A stretch of DNA of 64,000 bases, taken from positions 5,025,903 to 5,089,902 of the forward strand of contig JADCRB010000025.1 of NCBI GenBank assembly GCA_021464245.1, written 5' to 3'. Position 1 is the first letter of the stretch, and every line of letters starts with the position of its first letter. Both the position numbers and the translations under genes were made by a program. Source of the stretch: Carallia brachiata (taxonomy: Eukaryota > Streptophyta > Magnoliopsida > Malpighiales > Rhizophoraceae). Below, in pieces: positions 50,160 through 62,653 of this stretch. The notes below the pieces were generated by a model. It saw nothing but the letters and a program-made list of their open reading frames with translations, did no database searches and was not told where the DNA came from.

Positions 50160-51012
50160 AAGTCGTTAAATTAAAATATAAGTATATTTATAAACACAAA
50201 AAACCAATCCACATAGAGCCCACATCTATCACAATACAGTCTATATACACAAGAGGCAAAAGAAGCCACTAGAACCAAACACAATCTAGCCCACCACCAA
50301 CAAGCCATAACACCAGTCCACCACAGACACCATGCAAACCAAGAAGAGAAGCCTAGCCCGAGCCCATAGCCTAAGAAAGAGAAGCTCGCACAAAAAGGAG
50401 GGGCCAAGCTCCACAAGGCAAAAAGTCAGAATCCAGAAGGTTCCACACTCCCCATCGGACAAAAACGGCCAGACAAGCCACACGCAGGCCAACAGTAGTG
50501 CGATTATGGCGAACTGCCAAGTGCAAGCCAACATCGCTAAAGCGCATCTTAAAGATGCAAACACCACACAGTAGAGGATTGAGAATCCTAGGAGAAAAAA
50601 GGCAACCAAAGCTGGAAGAATAAGCTAGTGACCAAATAGAGGGCTAAATGGTGGCGAGAGTCTCCCAAGGACATATCCGCCTATATGGTGCTCAAAGACC
50701 ACTGGGAAGGCCAATAGCCAACAAAAACGGAGCGTCCTCCACCTTCACATTGAGAAACCAGCAGCGTCATAGAAGTGGGGGACTCAGCTTGACACCGACA
50801 GTTGCTCAGTATAATAAAACCAAAGTAACCAACACAACACACAACAAAACGGGAAACAAAGGAAAAGGAAAGCTCACAAAAGAGCACCAAGCGCACGAGA
50901 ACAACCACGAAGGTTGACAAAATCGACTAAAAACCCAAACAAAGCGTCGAATGACACCTTCGAGCTCTCGGCATACGTTAGCAAAAGCTATCGTACGATA
51001 GAGAGCTGCGCA
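50160..51012 (-). mobile_element. Probable non-LTR retroelement fragment, minus orientation
   Basis: Read on the minus strand, this segment opens gggtgcgcagctctctatcg and then has a pseudo-palindrome around TACGATAGCTTTTGCTA, followed by cgagagct and cgtggttgttctcg. This parallels the 5' part of the element at 48840-49665. It ends in a TTTATAAATATACTTATA-type segment typical of LINE 3' ends. The minus-strand frames at 50286-50609 and 50681-50920 are open but have no recognisable domain. Confidence 0.4.
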
Positions 51013-53030
51013 CCCTATGTAATTTTTTTACGTGAAATCTCTAATGCAAATTATACTTTTTCATTTTTTAGGGAATAAACTAATCTATAATAAACTTAAA
51101 AATCTACTAAAATGGATATACACTAACCGATTCCAAAAGGTAACAGAAAAAAAACCAAAGAAAAATAAGGATGTAGGTTCTTTGTTTGCCACATGCACTC
51201 GTTTATGCAAAATTATTAAGAAAAATACTTGATAGAATTCTTTAAATAAGATCAAAATAATATATATTGTTAGATGATTAAAAATTAATAAGAAAAAGAT
51301 AAATTATTTGATATTTGTTGGATAAACTGTATAATTATGTTGATACTATTTAAAATTAAACTGTTAAATCAATTATTAATTTTAATAAAAAAATTCAACT
51401 AAGTCAATTTCCTCCATTAATTTTGAGAGAAATTCTTGGTGGTAGTAGGTTGAGTGAGATATAAAAATAAAATCTAAGTAAGATAATCGATTAGATAATT
51501 GAATTTAAAAAATAATAAAATAATTATTAAATGTCATTGGATAGATAACTCTACGTCTTTTTAATCTATGTTTACTTAGTCACCCTCTAATTTTGATTAA
51601 TGTTAATTAGTAGACGATGTGACACTTGGTATGACACTAGGTATACATTTGTGTACTATTAAGTTGATATCTGAACGCAAACCTTTGTCTTTTTTAATGT
51701 AATTGTGAACTGTTTAAAGTAGTAGTTTATTAATAAGTCGGTGTATTTCACATTTATGATACTAGTTTAAGTCCCTGCATCTTCGCTCTCCCTTGACAAA
51801 AGACTGGGAGGTAGTTGAGGTGGTTAACGATTGTAGCGCAATGATAGGTTCCTAACTCGGTAATTACTGTGGTCTTCTGCAACAGAGCTACACTCGGCCC
51901 CATTAGTACTCGAGTTAAGGGTTTGCCTTTTTGGGGGCGGTTGAATGAGACAGTTTCAAATAGGGATTAGTCTGATCTCAACTTATAAATTCAATGACCG
52001 ACATACTTACAATAGGTTTTTTTAGTTGTTAAAAAAAAAAGGAATGAAGTTGTGAATTTTTTAAAAAAATTTCGATTTAAGTTGCAAAATTTTTAAAAAT
52101 TTCACCACAAAATTTAATTTTAAGTAATATTAAAATATTCACATAGTTCATTCGACGTATTTAATAATTTATCGAGTTAATGTATAAGAATATAATTAAC
52201 TTTGTCTAAAATAATAAATCTAACGCCAACTTTAAAAATAACAATTTACCTCTCTTTGAATTTTTTTATAACAAATCTAACACGTTATGAAAATTGTTGA
52301 ACAAAATTTATCTATTTTGATGATGTGACACTAATGTATATAATTATCATATCATCGAAACAATCATATTCTTATAAATCTGTCATTGAAATAGACATAT
52401 TTTATTCATATGAAATTATTGTGTGTTAGATTTGTTATAAAAAAAAATCAAAGAGAAGTAAACTGTTATTTTTTTGAAATTTGATACTAGACTTGTTACT
52501 TTAGTCAAAATTATTGATATATTGTGTATGCTAATTCATGTTTTTCAATAAAAATTTCAATTATTTAACGACACGTATTATTTTAATTCTACTTTGATCA
52601 TATTTAAAAATTCTTAGTAAGTATTTTTCAACTTGTAAATCTAGTCAATTTAGATCATAATAAAAAAAATTAACTAATTTTATCTTCAAAATGTAATAGA
52701 TTACAAAAATATTGAAAATTTCGAGCCTTGCTCCAAAAATTTTCTTGTTCCTAGTTTTGTCAATTTTATTGCTGCTGCTGCTAGCTCTCAAACTCCTGAC
52801 CTCAAACATAATCAATGCCAACACGGCAATAGAGTGGTGGTTGCCCTAAAAGTTTTCTAATGCTGGACTCATCACACACATATATTTTTTTTTTAATTAT
52901 CAGTGAGTTCATTCAAATAATTTCCAATTGAGTAACCATATAAAAGTGCCACGCCCACTCCAATAGAAAACTCATGCCAGCCGAAAATTTGTCCCAAATA
53001 TACGATCAACACCACACATTATTGCCACTA
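51013..53030. other. Intergenic DNA
   Basis: Mostly AT-rich. The patch at 51780-52015 is less AT-rich (gaggtggttaacgattgtag, then ggttgaatgagacagtttc) and looks like repetitive DNA, but I could not fit tRNA-like A and B boxes or LTR ends to it. No gene is supported. Confidence 0.45.
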
Positions 53031-53031
53031 C

Positions 53032-54172
53032 TTGGCCATGGTACTGGAACGCATTCTTGAACTCCTGGAGCCCTTTCCCATAACAGCCAGCCATCCTCGA
53101 AATCCCAGTGGTAGTTTTAGCAGCCTTAACCGTAGCGTTGTGTGCAGAAGAGTCACCGTTTATTTACTAGACTTCGCCTGCTATCGCCTCCAAACTGCTA
53201 TCGAGTACCAATGTCTATGCACCTAAAGTTTCCTGATGGTGTTGCCTGCCGGATCAGGATCTTGGAAAAAAACGGGGATTCGTGATTAGATTGCATCCCT
53301 CACTTCTATGCTCAAAGAGAACTCTCCTTTTAGCATAGAAGAAGCATGCCCTCTTTCGTTCATTTGAAGATCTACCAGAGAGAAATAAAACATTCACCCA
53401 CAAGTTATAGTCATCCTGATGTGCGATAATAGTGGGTTTGTCCCAGCATTATCACTCGGTTCTACGGTAATTAACACAAGTCCAGGATGAAAGGCAACGT
53501 CATTAGTTTTAACCCAATCTGTCATGCGGCACATTGCTCGAATCATATCCGACTGGCTGGAGACCTGCTGAGGGTTGAAGGGAACTCGCTGGCTTTAATT
53601 GTGGTATGAAATTCTAAATCTCAAAGACATAACACAACCATGCTGCCGCCCATCCCGTCTTTCCGGACAGGCGGAGCAGCCACATTGACGTCTAGCCCAA
53701 ATCAGGAGAAGAAAGTGGCAAGATACATGCAACAGAACCTTGTTCGAACACACAAGGCAAATAATGACTGCTCTTATTCCATTGTTGTTCAGGACGTGGG
53801 CGAGGGAAAGATATTTGGGGTAAAAATATCAAATAGTATACTTCATGTGGCTGCAGATGCATTAAAGACTAATACTGCTGTACTGGGACCAATGATTTTG
53901 CGATTTTCAAAACAATTCTTGTACGTGTTTCCAGTGGCTAGCCCAGAGATGTGGATTACAAAGAATGAGGAGCTTTTATATACTGAACTTAAAGAGAGCT
54001 TTTGATCACTTCTGTGTGCACGATGGAAGAAATTCTGTCATTCAGGAATCAAGCTATTCAGAAATCCTAGTTAAGGGGAAATAAGAGAGGGTGATGGGAT
54101 CCGCCAAATTGCATTTGGCAGTGGGTTCCAAGTGCACCAGTGCAATATGAAAGTGCATTTCCATTAAGGATG
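53032..54172 (+). pseudogene. 3-ketoacyl-CoA synthase (KCS), decayed single-exon copy
   Basis: KCS enzymes elongate very-long-chain acyl-CoAs at the ER for wax, suberin and sphingolipids. Pieces appear in family order but in changing frames: VTVYLLDFACYR (53155-53190), RIRILEKNG (about 53255), KGNVISFNPIC and LAGDLLRVEGNSLALIVV (about 53490-53605), FRTGGAATL, VRTHKAN, VKISNSILHVAADALKTNTA, VLGPMILRFSKQFLYVF (53640-54005), HFCVHDGR (about 54010), and IRQIAFGSGF near 54105. Several in-frame stops and frameshifts interrupt it. The strand that normally carries the catalytic Cys (GGMGCSAG in the family) reads PICHAAHC-like sequence, so the active site is lost. The FACYR and HFCxH regions survive in part. 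Most KCS genes have few or no introns, so age, not retroposition, is the likely cause. It ends about 520 bp from the eL22 stop codon, tail to tail. Confidence 0.9.
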
Positions 54173-54690
54173 CTGAGACACCAAACAAAGGAGAGACAAC
54201 ATAAGCATATATCCAGTAGAAATGCCTGACACAGTGAAAAGCAATTGAAATAGGTGCAACTACTAATCAGATGATTCTATTGCTAGGAGCCCAGGAAGTT
54301 CTACCCAGAATTGAAGGTAACGAATTTCAAAATCAGAAAACCACATTACATTGTCTTGCAAACCAATCATTCATTGATATACGCAGAAGAACAGAAGCAT
54401 AAGATAGCCTACCGAACAAGTAAATCAACATGCAGGCATAATATTCATTATAGCAACTATATGACTCATGCGACGATACTAGCTTAAAAAAGACTGACAT
54501 AATGAAGGCAAACATTCTTAGTGAAACTTCAACACTAGTCCAAATCTCAATGAAGCTGAGGCAGCAAATTATGGTCTTCACAAAATTTCGTATCCTCAAA
54601 TTCGAAAACAATATGAAACAAACTCCAAAAAAGAAATACATCCAGAGAAGATTCTACCAAGAAGAGAAAAGGTGGAAACATGGGGAGAGC

Positions 54691-55441
<751 letters not shown>

Positions 55442-55626
55442 TTTCTGAATAAGATTTGCTTAATTATCTGCGCCACACAAAGAATAGAAGTAAACAAATT
55501 ACACTGACAAAAACAAACCTAAATATTATGAGAGACTCGGAGATGGATAGACACCTCCGCAGAATGAAGGGTTTTACTTTTGGAGCAACCGCCGCCGCTG
55601 AAATGGAAGGAGAACTGAGCATGATC

Positions 55627-55638
55627 GTTAGGGTTAGG
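55627..55638 (-). promoter_or_regulatory. Telo-box (AACCCTAA) of the eL22 promoter
   Basis: On the minus strand the sequence CCTAACCCTAAC lies about 190 bp before the eL22 ATG. Telo-boxes near the transcription start mark plant ribosomal protein and other translation genes. Confidence 0.7.
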
Positions 55639-55663
55639 ATTTTATCGACCCTTGTTGTGTCGT

Positions 55664-55701
55664 TGGGCCAGGTTTGGCCCACTTGCTCAGCCGTTTGGGC
55701 C
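55664..55701 (-). promoter_or_regulatory. Cluster of three site II elements (TGGGCC/GGCCCA)
   Basis: TGGGCC at 55664-55669, GGCCCA at 55676-55681 and TGGGCC at 55696-55701 lie just upstream of the telo-box. The pairing of site II elements (bound by TCP factors) with a telo-box is characteristic of ribosomal protein promoters active in dividing cells. Confidence 0.7.
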
Positions 55702-56616
55702 TTCTTCCTACAATGACATATGGAGGCCGAAAATAGTTTCAATTGCACAGCAACTTGTACATCTGTGTTCCATTCAATATTTTAACTCTCGATCCACTGC
55801 TTCTAAAGTATGTGGATATGTGGCCATAGGACTGTAAAAGAGGTGGGGCTCAAATTTTACCTCTTATAAACTTCTTTCTTTTCATTGTTAAATGGTAACA
55901 TTTTTTTTTTGTATACCAAAAAAAAAATTTAACTCTCAATCGCTGAAAATTGTAGAGTTAAATTTAAAACTTATTATCTAATACAAATAATGTCATTATC
56001 ATTTATTATCTGGTATAAAAAATATCTCGCCTTACATTTTCTTAAATATATAATCACAATACTTCTTAATAAAATTAAAAAATATTATTTCTCCTTTCTC
56101 ATTTTCTTCAAATAAAATATTTTAACTCCAAAAAATTTTTAATTGCGTCTGTCAGGAAAATTAAATAAATAAATAAAAACACACCTTTCCCATTTATTAC
56201 TTTTCGATTTCCTTTCAGAAAACAAACCAAAAAAGAACCCTTGTCAGCAAATATCCCACGATGAAAGCTTTATCAGTTACCAAGTTCAAATCCATTTTTC
56301 CTGGTGCATATGGAAGAGAACACAAAAGACGTGCTGTGACAACGTAAAAAATTATCTCCGAATAATTTCACAAATTACACATTTTCCCTCTTGGTTCATT
56401 TGGTAACCGCAACAATTTAGTTGCGATGACAGAGTCTTCCAAAATTCGGCTTGTAAAAAGGAAAAACAAAACAAAAGCAACACAATGGTCAATTCAAGCA
56501 CTGTTTTCTTCTCCACCGGGCAAAAATTGTTCCAAGCAATTGTCTACCTTCCCACATCTCAGTGAAGCCTCTCTTATGCCTTCTTTTCTCTTAGCTGTCT
56601 ACTTGTTTTACATCAC
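55702..56616. other. Region between eL22 and eIF2 gamma
   Basis: This runs from the eL22 promoter to the 3' UTR of eIF2 gamma. It is AT-rich with no further gene. The open frame at 56426-56659 overlaps the eIF2 gamma 3' end and is not supported. Confidence 0.55.
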
Positions 56617-59600
56617 TCAAAAGGGAGCAGGTGGAACATCAAGGGTTGTTCCAGCTTGAATCATGCCCCAACCGATTAGACGCCAGTGCTTCTCAACTCG
56701 CCGACTAAGTGCAATCTTCTCCCCCTTACTAGTGCACACTGGAGCCGTCAGTTGCAGCTTCGCCAAATCGTTCTTCACAGCAATAACTCGGGCACCGGTG
56801 GACATTGACCCTATGTTTAGCATAAGAATCTCTCCTTTTGTCAGCTTTGACACTTTTCCCTGCTTCTCTGAACCCTTTGTCCTGACACCAATGAGTCGTC
56901 GTAGAAGGAAGAAATTAACCTGCATCACATGATAAAACAAATTTAAGAAGTAATGTCACCAGCACTGCATTCTACACTTCTGCTGCACAAAATGAATAAA
57001 CAACTCTTCATCCAGCCACAGTTTTAGCAAAATTGTTTCAGTAGGAACTGAGGAAAAAGAATAAAAAAGAAACAAGGAAAAAAGAAAACAGAGAGAGAGT
57101 GAAAAGGAAAGAGAGCAACTGATCAGAAAAATATCGTCTGCAAGCAATTTCCTTCCAATGCTTAACTAACAACAGGTAGCATCACCTGTCATGCAATAGA
57201 AAACAAACCGGAATTCTTACTGTTTCATACTTAATTAAAACAAAACTTCACCCAAACGTACAAGTTCAATCCAATCGGTGAAGAAATAGAAAGAGATAAA
57301 GGCTTGCCCATAAATCCAGCCACCATATTTTTTTCCACTCATGAACCTTAAAGGAAAAGAACATATTGCTGATTTAGCTCCTTACCTCAAGCTCAACAAA
57401 TACTTCAGGAAGGGACCCAACATCACCAAGCACTTGACCAACCAACCTATCAGCACGAGTCAATGTGGGATCCATAGTTGTCCCAACGCCAATGAGACCT
57501 CCTGGTACAGCAAATTGTAGCTCGTTCTGCTCCGCATACAATGAAACTATTCTAGTATATATTGGAGTGCATTTAATGTTCCCAGCCTCATCTTTTACAA
57601 CAATGCCAGGGCGAACCTCAATAAACTGATTGAACTTTAAAACACCCTGCATGCAGAAGGTCATTGACATAAATATGTGTACATGTCCAGTGAGTTTAAT
57701 TCACAAGCTATCTCCAAGCCTGCAGCATCTTCAACTGAAACAGTAAAGTTCAAGAACAAATTAATGGAAGGTTTCAAGGGCCTGCTACAATCCATTGTTC
57801 TTGTCCACCAGTTTTCAACAAGTCAAAACAAAACCTCAGAGTAAAAGCCCTCAAGTCCTGTTATTTTTGCAATTCCATGATAATCAGTGCATTACTAATA
57901 TGAAAGTAAAAGAGAGATAAACACATACCCTGAGGATGCTGCCACCTGCCACACCACCTCTTATCTCATCAACCTCAAACCCAGGTTTGTTTACATCAAA
58001 AGAGCGAATTACAATCATATTAGGTGGCGAGATAAAATTCCTTTCTGGAATGGGAATCTTTTTCACAATGTACTCGCACACAACATCAATATTATACTTC
58101 AGTTGTGCAGAAATTGGCACCACTGGTGCACCATCAGCTACAGTTCCCTACAACAGGAATGGCATATAGAATCAGCATTGTCCATGCACTTTGTTTCCTT
58201 GTTTGATAGTAATGAAGAATTACAACCATACAGTTAATCTAAACAGCAAAAGAAAAGTGTACAACAAAAGGCCCATAGGTACCAAACCTGAACAAATTTC
58301 TGAATAGCTTCGTGCTGGTTGATGGCCACATTTTCCTGAATGAGATCAACTTTGTTTTGAAGAATTATGATATGTTGGAGGCGCATAATTTCCACTGCAG
58401 CAAGATGTTCAGATGTTTGTGGTTGTGGGCAGCTCTCATTTGCAGCAATGAGAAGTAATGCTCCATCCATGATTGCTGCTCCATTAAGCATTGTAGCCAT
58501 GAGAATATCGTGGCCCTAAAAGAAGAAAACAGACAACATAAATGACAACAGACAGCGTTCACACAAAAACACCACAATACCAATTTAAAATTAATGAAAG
58601 GATAGAGGATCAACCAATTTTTTCTTTCTACATTCCGAACAGGAAAAAAAAAATTACACATCGACCAAACAGAAGTGTTAATCTGATCATTCAATAGACT
58701 AGACAGGAAGAATTCAAGTTGCATCAATTGCAGAAATAAAAACCATACAAGGAAAGATAGTGTGTTGTTCCTATATCATCCAACAAACAAGTACAGTTTT
58801 AGCACCTTACCGGGCAATCAACGAAAGATACATGCCTCAGCAACTTCATCCTGCAGTTTTCAAACCCAGGCACATCGCACAGAGGACTGTCTTCCTTTCC
58901 ACTTCCATATGCCCTATGAGAACACCTCTTAAAATAAGAATCAAATGCCAGAATGATACTGATGATATAATCCTCATTACATACAACTCACTTGTAGCAC
59001 CTAGGTCGGGGGCAGCGCTCATCTTCACACTGATATATCTTGGCATTTGCATATCCAAGCTTAATTGTAATATTCCTCTCCAGCTCATTTTTAAAACGAA
59101 CAGTCTACAGTGAAAGTCAAAATAATGATGAGCCATCATTATTACAATTACTATATTTACTGGAAACTGTGGAAGGATCTCTTTTTCGGTGTAGTAAAAA
59201 GCACCCTTTATCTGGAAAAAGTTTCCAGTAATAGAGCTATCCAATTCAACACCACCAAAAAATTAAAATTGCTGTAGAGAAAGCACAAAGGATGCTTCAA
59301 ATCCCAAAAACATTACTTTCATGTTCAATTCACACATACAAACTGTCTGCTAGCGAATTCAGCAACCGAAGAAGAACATAAACCGATGACCGGCCAACAA
59401 CAGAGTTGTAAGTAATAACTATGCAACCAACAGAGGAAACTCGAATTAACAACACAACTTTCCAAGAAAAGTTGACAAATCACCTGAACACCAGATATTG
59501 CTTTAACAACAGTTGACTTGCCGTGTGCCACATGACCTATAGTGCCTGGAAAAAGAGGTCCAAATAACCAGTTTACAGAAACTAAAAATCAACCCCACAA

Positions 59601-59764
59601 ACCAAAATTGAAGCATGATATAACTAACCAACCAACAATTAAAGGGGCAGGAAATTACCTATATTTATGGTGGCCTGGCGAGATATAACCTCAGGAGAGA
59701 GTGGATGCAACTTCGCTACATCCAATTTACTTAAGTCTTGCTCCATCAAACCTTTCCGCGACAT
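56617..59764 (-). CDS. Translation initiation factor eIF2 subunit gamma, eight coding exons
   Basis: eIF2 gamma is the GTP-binding core of the eIF2 complex that brings Met-tRNAi to the 40S subunit. Coding exons in transcript order are 59659-59764, 59484-59545, 58992-59104, 58811-58913, 58288-58515, 57929-58147, 57386-57646 and 56617-56919; all have GT-AG introns and phases agree. The product is 464 residues, the usual plant length. It starts [20 protein letters not shown]. The G domain shows GHVAHGKST (G1), a Cys-rich zinc knuckle ([13 protein letters not shown]), DCPGHD (G3), QNKVDLI (G4) and [12 protein letters not shown] (G5 region). Domains 2 and 3 follow, ending [16 protein letters not shown]. 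All nucleotide-binding motifs are intact. A further intron lies in the 5' leader. Confidence 0.97.
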
Positions 59765-59807
59765 TTTCAACTGTGTGTTCTATATCTACAAGCACAATTT
59801 TATTAGC

Positions 59808-60002
59808 CTGGCGAGAGTTTCAACAAAAAAAAAAAAAAAAAAAGGAAAATTTCTCCACATAAGAATATAGAAGCAGGGGGCGACAGCAGTGAGCTTGAAG
59901 ATGAAATTCAAGATTTTGCTTCTTAGCAAACATATTATTACATGAAAGATTAATAAGAAAATAAAATAAAATAAAATAAAATAAAAGCAATGTTAAGATC
60001 AC
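59808..60002 (-). other. Intron in the 5' leader of eIF2 gamma
   Basis: Upstream of the start codon the leader runs 59765-59807 and is preceded by a good acceptor (ctctcgccag). A good donor (cttgaag then gtgatc) lies at 60002-60003, so a 195-bp intron is predicted. It contains a poly-T run and a (TTTTA)n stretch. Leader introns are common in plant translation genes. Confidence 0.6.
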
Positions 60003-60184
60003 CTTCAAGAGTATGGTGAGAAATCAATGAGCGCTTGGAGTGCGGAACGGAGCTGCTGGAGAGACTGTAATGTGTGGATTGCAAAGGACGGTCGCGTTTT
60101 CGCCGGCGACCAGATGGATGACGCGGTGGCCGGCACCGATTGACAGCTGTTAAGAGACAGAGAGAAGAAGGCAAGCGAGGAGTG

Positions 60185-60192
60185 TAGGGTTT
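60185..60192 (-). promoter_or_regulatory. Telo-box (AAACCCTA) of the eIF2 gamma promoter
   Basis: AAACCCTA on the minus strand lies about 180 bp upstream of the leader intron donor, near the expected transcription start. The same class of motif lies upstream of eL22, which fits shared control of translation genes. Confidence 0.6.
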
Positions 60193-60229
60193 ATTGGTCC
60201 TTGAAGCTTAGATTTTTATTGACCCAAAA

Positions 60230-62653
60230 AAAAAAAAAAAGGTTTTTCAGGCTTCTGGAAATGTAAAAATAATAAAACAACAATAATCAACATCGAAATG
60301 AATGTTTTGAGAGCACACGGTTACGTTTTATTCTCGTTAACATAATAATAAAGTTCACTTAAATTTATTAATATTTTGGTGATAAATTTTTTTTAATGAA
60401 ATAATTAATAAGGTGTCAAATAAAATATTTTAATTTTTATTTAAAATTTAATAATTAATATATTTACAATATATTATTTTTCTATTAAAAAAAAGAAATG
60501 AATGTTTAGAGACCCATTAATGAATCCTAGGAGTAAGGGACCAAAAATGAAAAAATTACACGCAGTTCCTATTTTGGACGTTGAACGCATGAATTTATTC
60601 ATCCTATTGATTGCACATTTTTAATTTTAAAAGAGATAATCGTAATTACTAGGGATAAGAGCAAATATACATCCAACAATTACAAAAATGCAAGTAAAAT
60701 TAGTTTTATATTATGTCAAATTTGCGTCTATATAATAAAATTTTAATAGGAATTGTGTAATATATATATATATATATGAATTTCATACGATATTTACCGT
60801 TACTACAATTTTTTGACTAACATAAACATTAAGCATTTTAAATTTAAAATTAAATACATGACCAAATTTAAAACCAAGATGTTTTAAGAAAAATAACAAT
60901 GTAATATGTTTGTAATTAAACAATAAATGAAAAATAGATGACAGTAATATAAATACATATATTTTTTTGAAATTTGATAAAAGAAAATAAATAATTTAGT
61001 TTAAAAATAAACTGTATTGTGAAAAAATCTTGATATTGATGACGAAAAGTTCAAAAACAATTGAAATGTTTGTAAATCATTTTTCTGTCTAATAAAAAGT
61101 TTTTATTTTTAATTTATAAATTCCTTTAGAGCAAAGGTCATTTTTCAATGAGAGTAAGCAAAATTTTTTTTGGAAAAAAAGTGCATAGATATTATATTAC
61201 GTAGAAAAGTTGCGTAAAAGCCGCATTAATACAGCGGGTGGGTTGCAAACCCAGTCTGGGATACTGATCTTTCTGACTATTTTACAACCCAATCAGAAGA
61301 AAAATTAGTTATTCGACTAATATAAGTTATTTCACACAAACAAAGATCAGACAAAAGCTTCTTAATAATATAGGGGCAATCTCCTAAGGCCATTAACTCC
61401 CTTCCTGTTGTAGAGTTAAGAAAATCGCCTTGAATCCGTCTCAAGGATAGTAGGGACAACACCCCGTTTAGTAATGAGGTATAGAGCCATCAATACTGCT
61501 GCCGCTTTCGCGTGAAGAGTTAAATTTGTTCTTCTCGTTCTGCTAGTCATCAATCAAAGCTCCCTCTGAGTTCTACAAATTGAAGCAATTCAATCTTGCA
61601 AGTCACTCGATCAAAAGAGCATCACAATTGACTTTGAGTTGACTAGGGGATGGAGGAACCCATCGGCATCGCGACTTGTAGATGGTATGAGTGGTTCAGA
61701 CTGTAGAAACATAGACTCTGTATCATAACTTGATTCTATTCAAAGTTCTAATTGGCTATGCATGTTGTTGGCTGAACATAAATTCATTTTTTACTTTCCA
61801 TATTTGTCAGCAGTATATTGCCACTTTTAGGAATAGTCTCCTCATGTCCACTTCAAGATAAGAACTCCTAAATTTCCTGCCACCATGACGCGAAAGAGGG
61901 GAAGTCCTGTTGACAAAGGTATTTTCCCCACATATTTACGCATAGATCCGTCCTTCAAATTTTACTTTTGGTTCCTGAAGTTTTCTACAGTTTGACAAAG
62001 GTACTTTCCTCACATATTTACGCATAGATCCGTCCTATATATTTAATTGTTTTGTGAATTCAAATATGCAATTATTTTTTTTTAATCCTTATAAGTTATA
62101 ACTGATTGGGGATTGGATGTGGTTTCCTATTGCTTGTTCTTCTTTCTTCTTACTAGGTTTAATTTAATTTGATATGCTTTAGTGCAATTTTGTCTTTACA
62201 GTCAAAGGACTACTAAGTTCTGCGTAATAGCATGCAAATTTTTTCACTGTTTCTTTGAATTGGAATACATTCAATTAATAGTAATCTTTTGATTTCGTAT
62301 ATCATTCTAAACTCAAGGTATTCGTATGCAGATTTTATATTAAAATTTGTTGTTAATCATTTAATATTGACTTATGCATATTCATTCATAATATCATACA
62401 TATATACAATTGAAACAACACTAATAATAATACTTTTAATAATAGTAAATAAGGGACGAAAAATGCACGAATAAAGAAAATAAAATGATTAAAAACAAGC
62501 GCAAAAAATTCCCAATTTTTATTGTCACGAAGATTTTCAGGCAAACAAACAATGATAAAAAAACAAATACTAGAAAAAATTTATTCTCTTATTCTACAAG
62601 AATCCCTCTTTTTTTTCCTCAATGATCAATGAGACCTCTGTGAATTGGCAATC
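60230..62653. other. Intergenic DNA between eIF2 gamma and UXS
   Basis: AT-rich up to about 61200, then a decayed retroelement RNase H fragment, then a short repeated segment. The unit tgacaaaggtattttccc plus cacatatttacgcatagatc occurs at 61911 and again at 61993 (period 82). The 3' UTR of UXS occupies the right end. No intact gene is seen. Confidence 0.55.
61277..61690 (-). pseudogene. Decayed RNase H-like domain of a plant LINE (RVT_3 type)
   Basis: In different minus-strand frames, in order, are RWVPPSPSQLKVNCDA (near 61665-61620), AVLMALYLITKRGVVPTILE followed by TDS (near 61500-61435), and LLSDLCLCEITYISR (near 61360-61315). This matches the KVNxDG...LExDS...xxYIxR pattern of RNase H-like domains found at the C-terminus of plant LINE reverse transcriptases. 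Stops and frameshifts separate the pieces, and no reverse transcriptase domain lies next to it here. Confidence 0.65.

Noticed and set aside
49370..50609. Cys/Trp-rich open frames in the G/T-biased segments
   Set aside because: Composition explains the open frames; the segments look like retroelement fragments with A-rich tails.
51780..52015. Possible SINE or tRNA-derived element
   Set aside because: I could not fit A and B boxes of an RNA polymerase III promoter or find a terminal A tail and target duplication.
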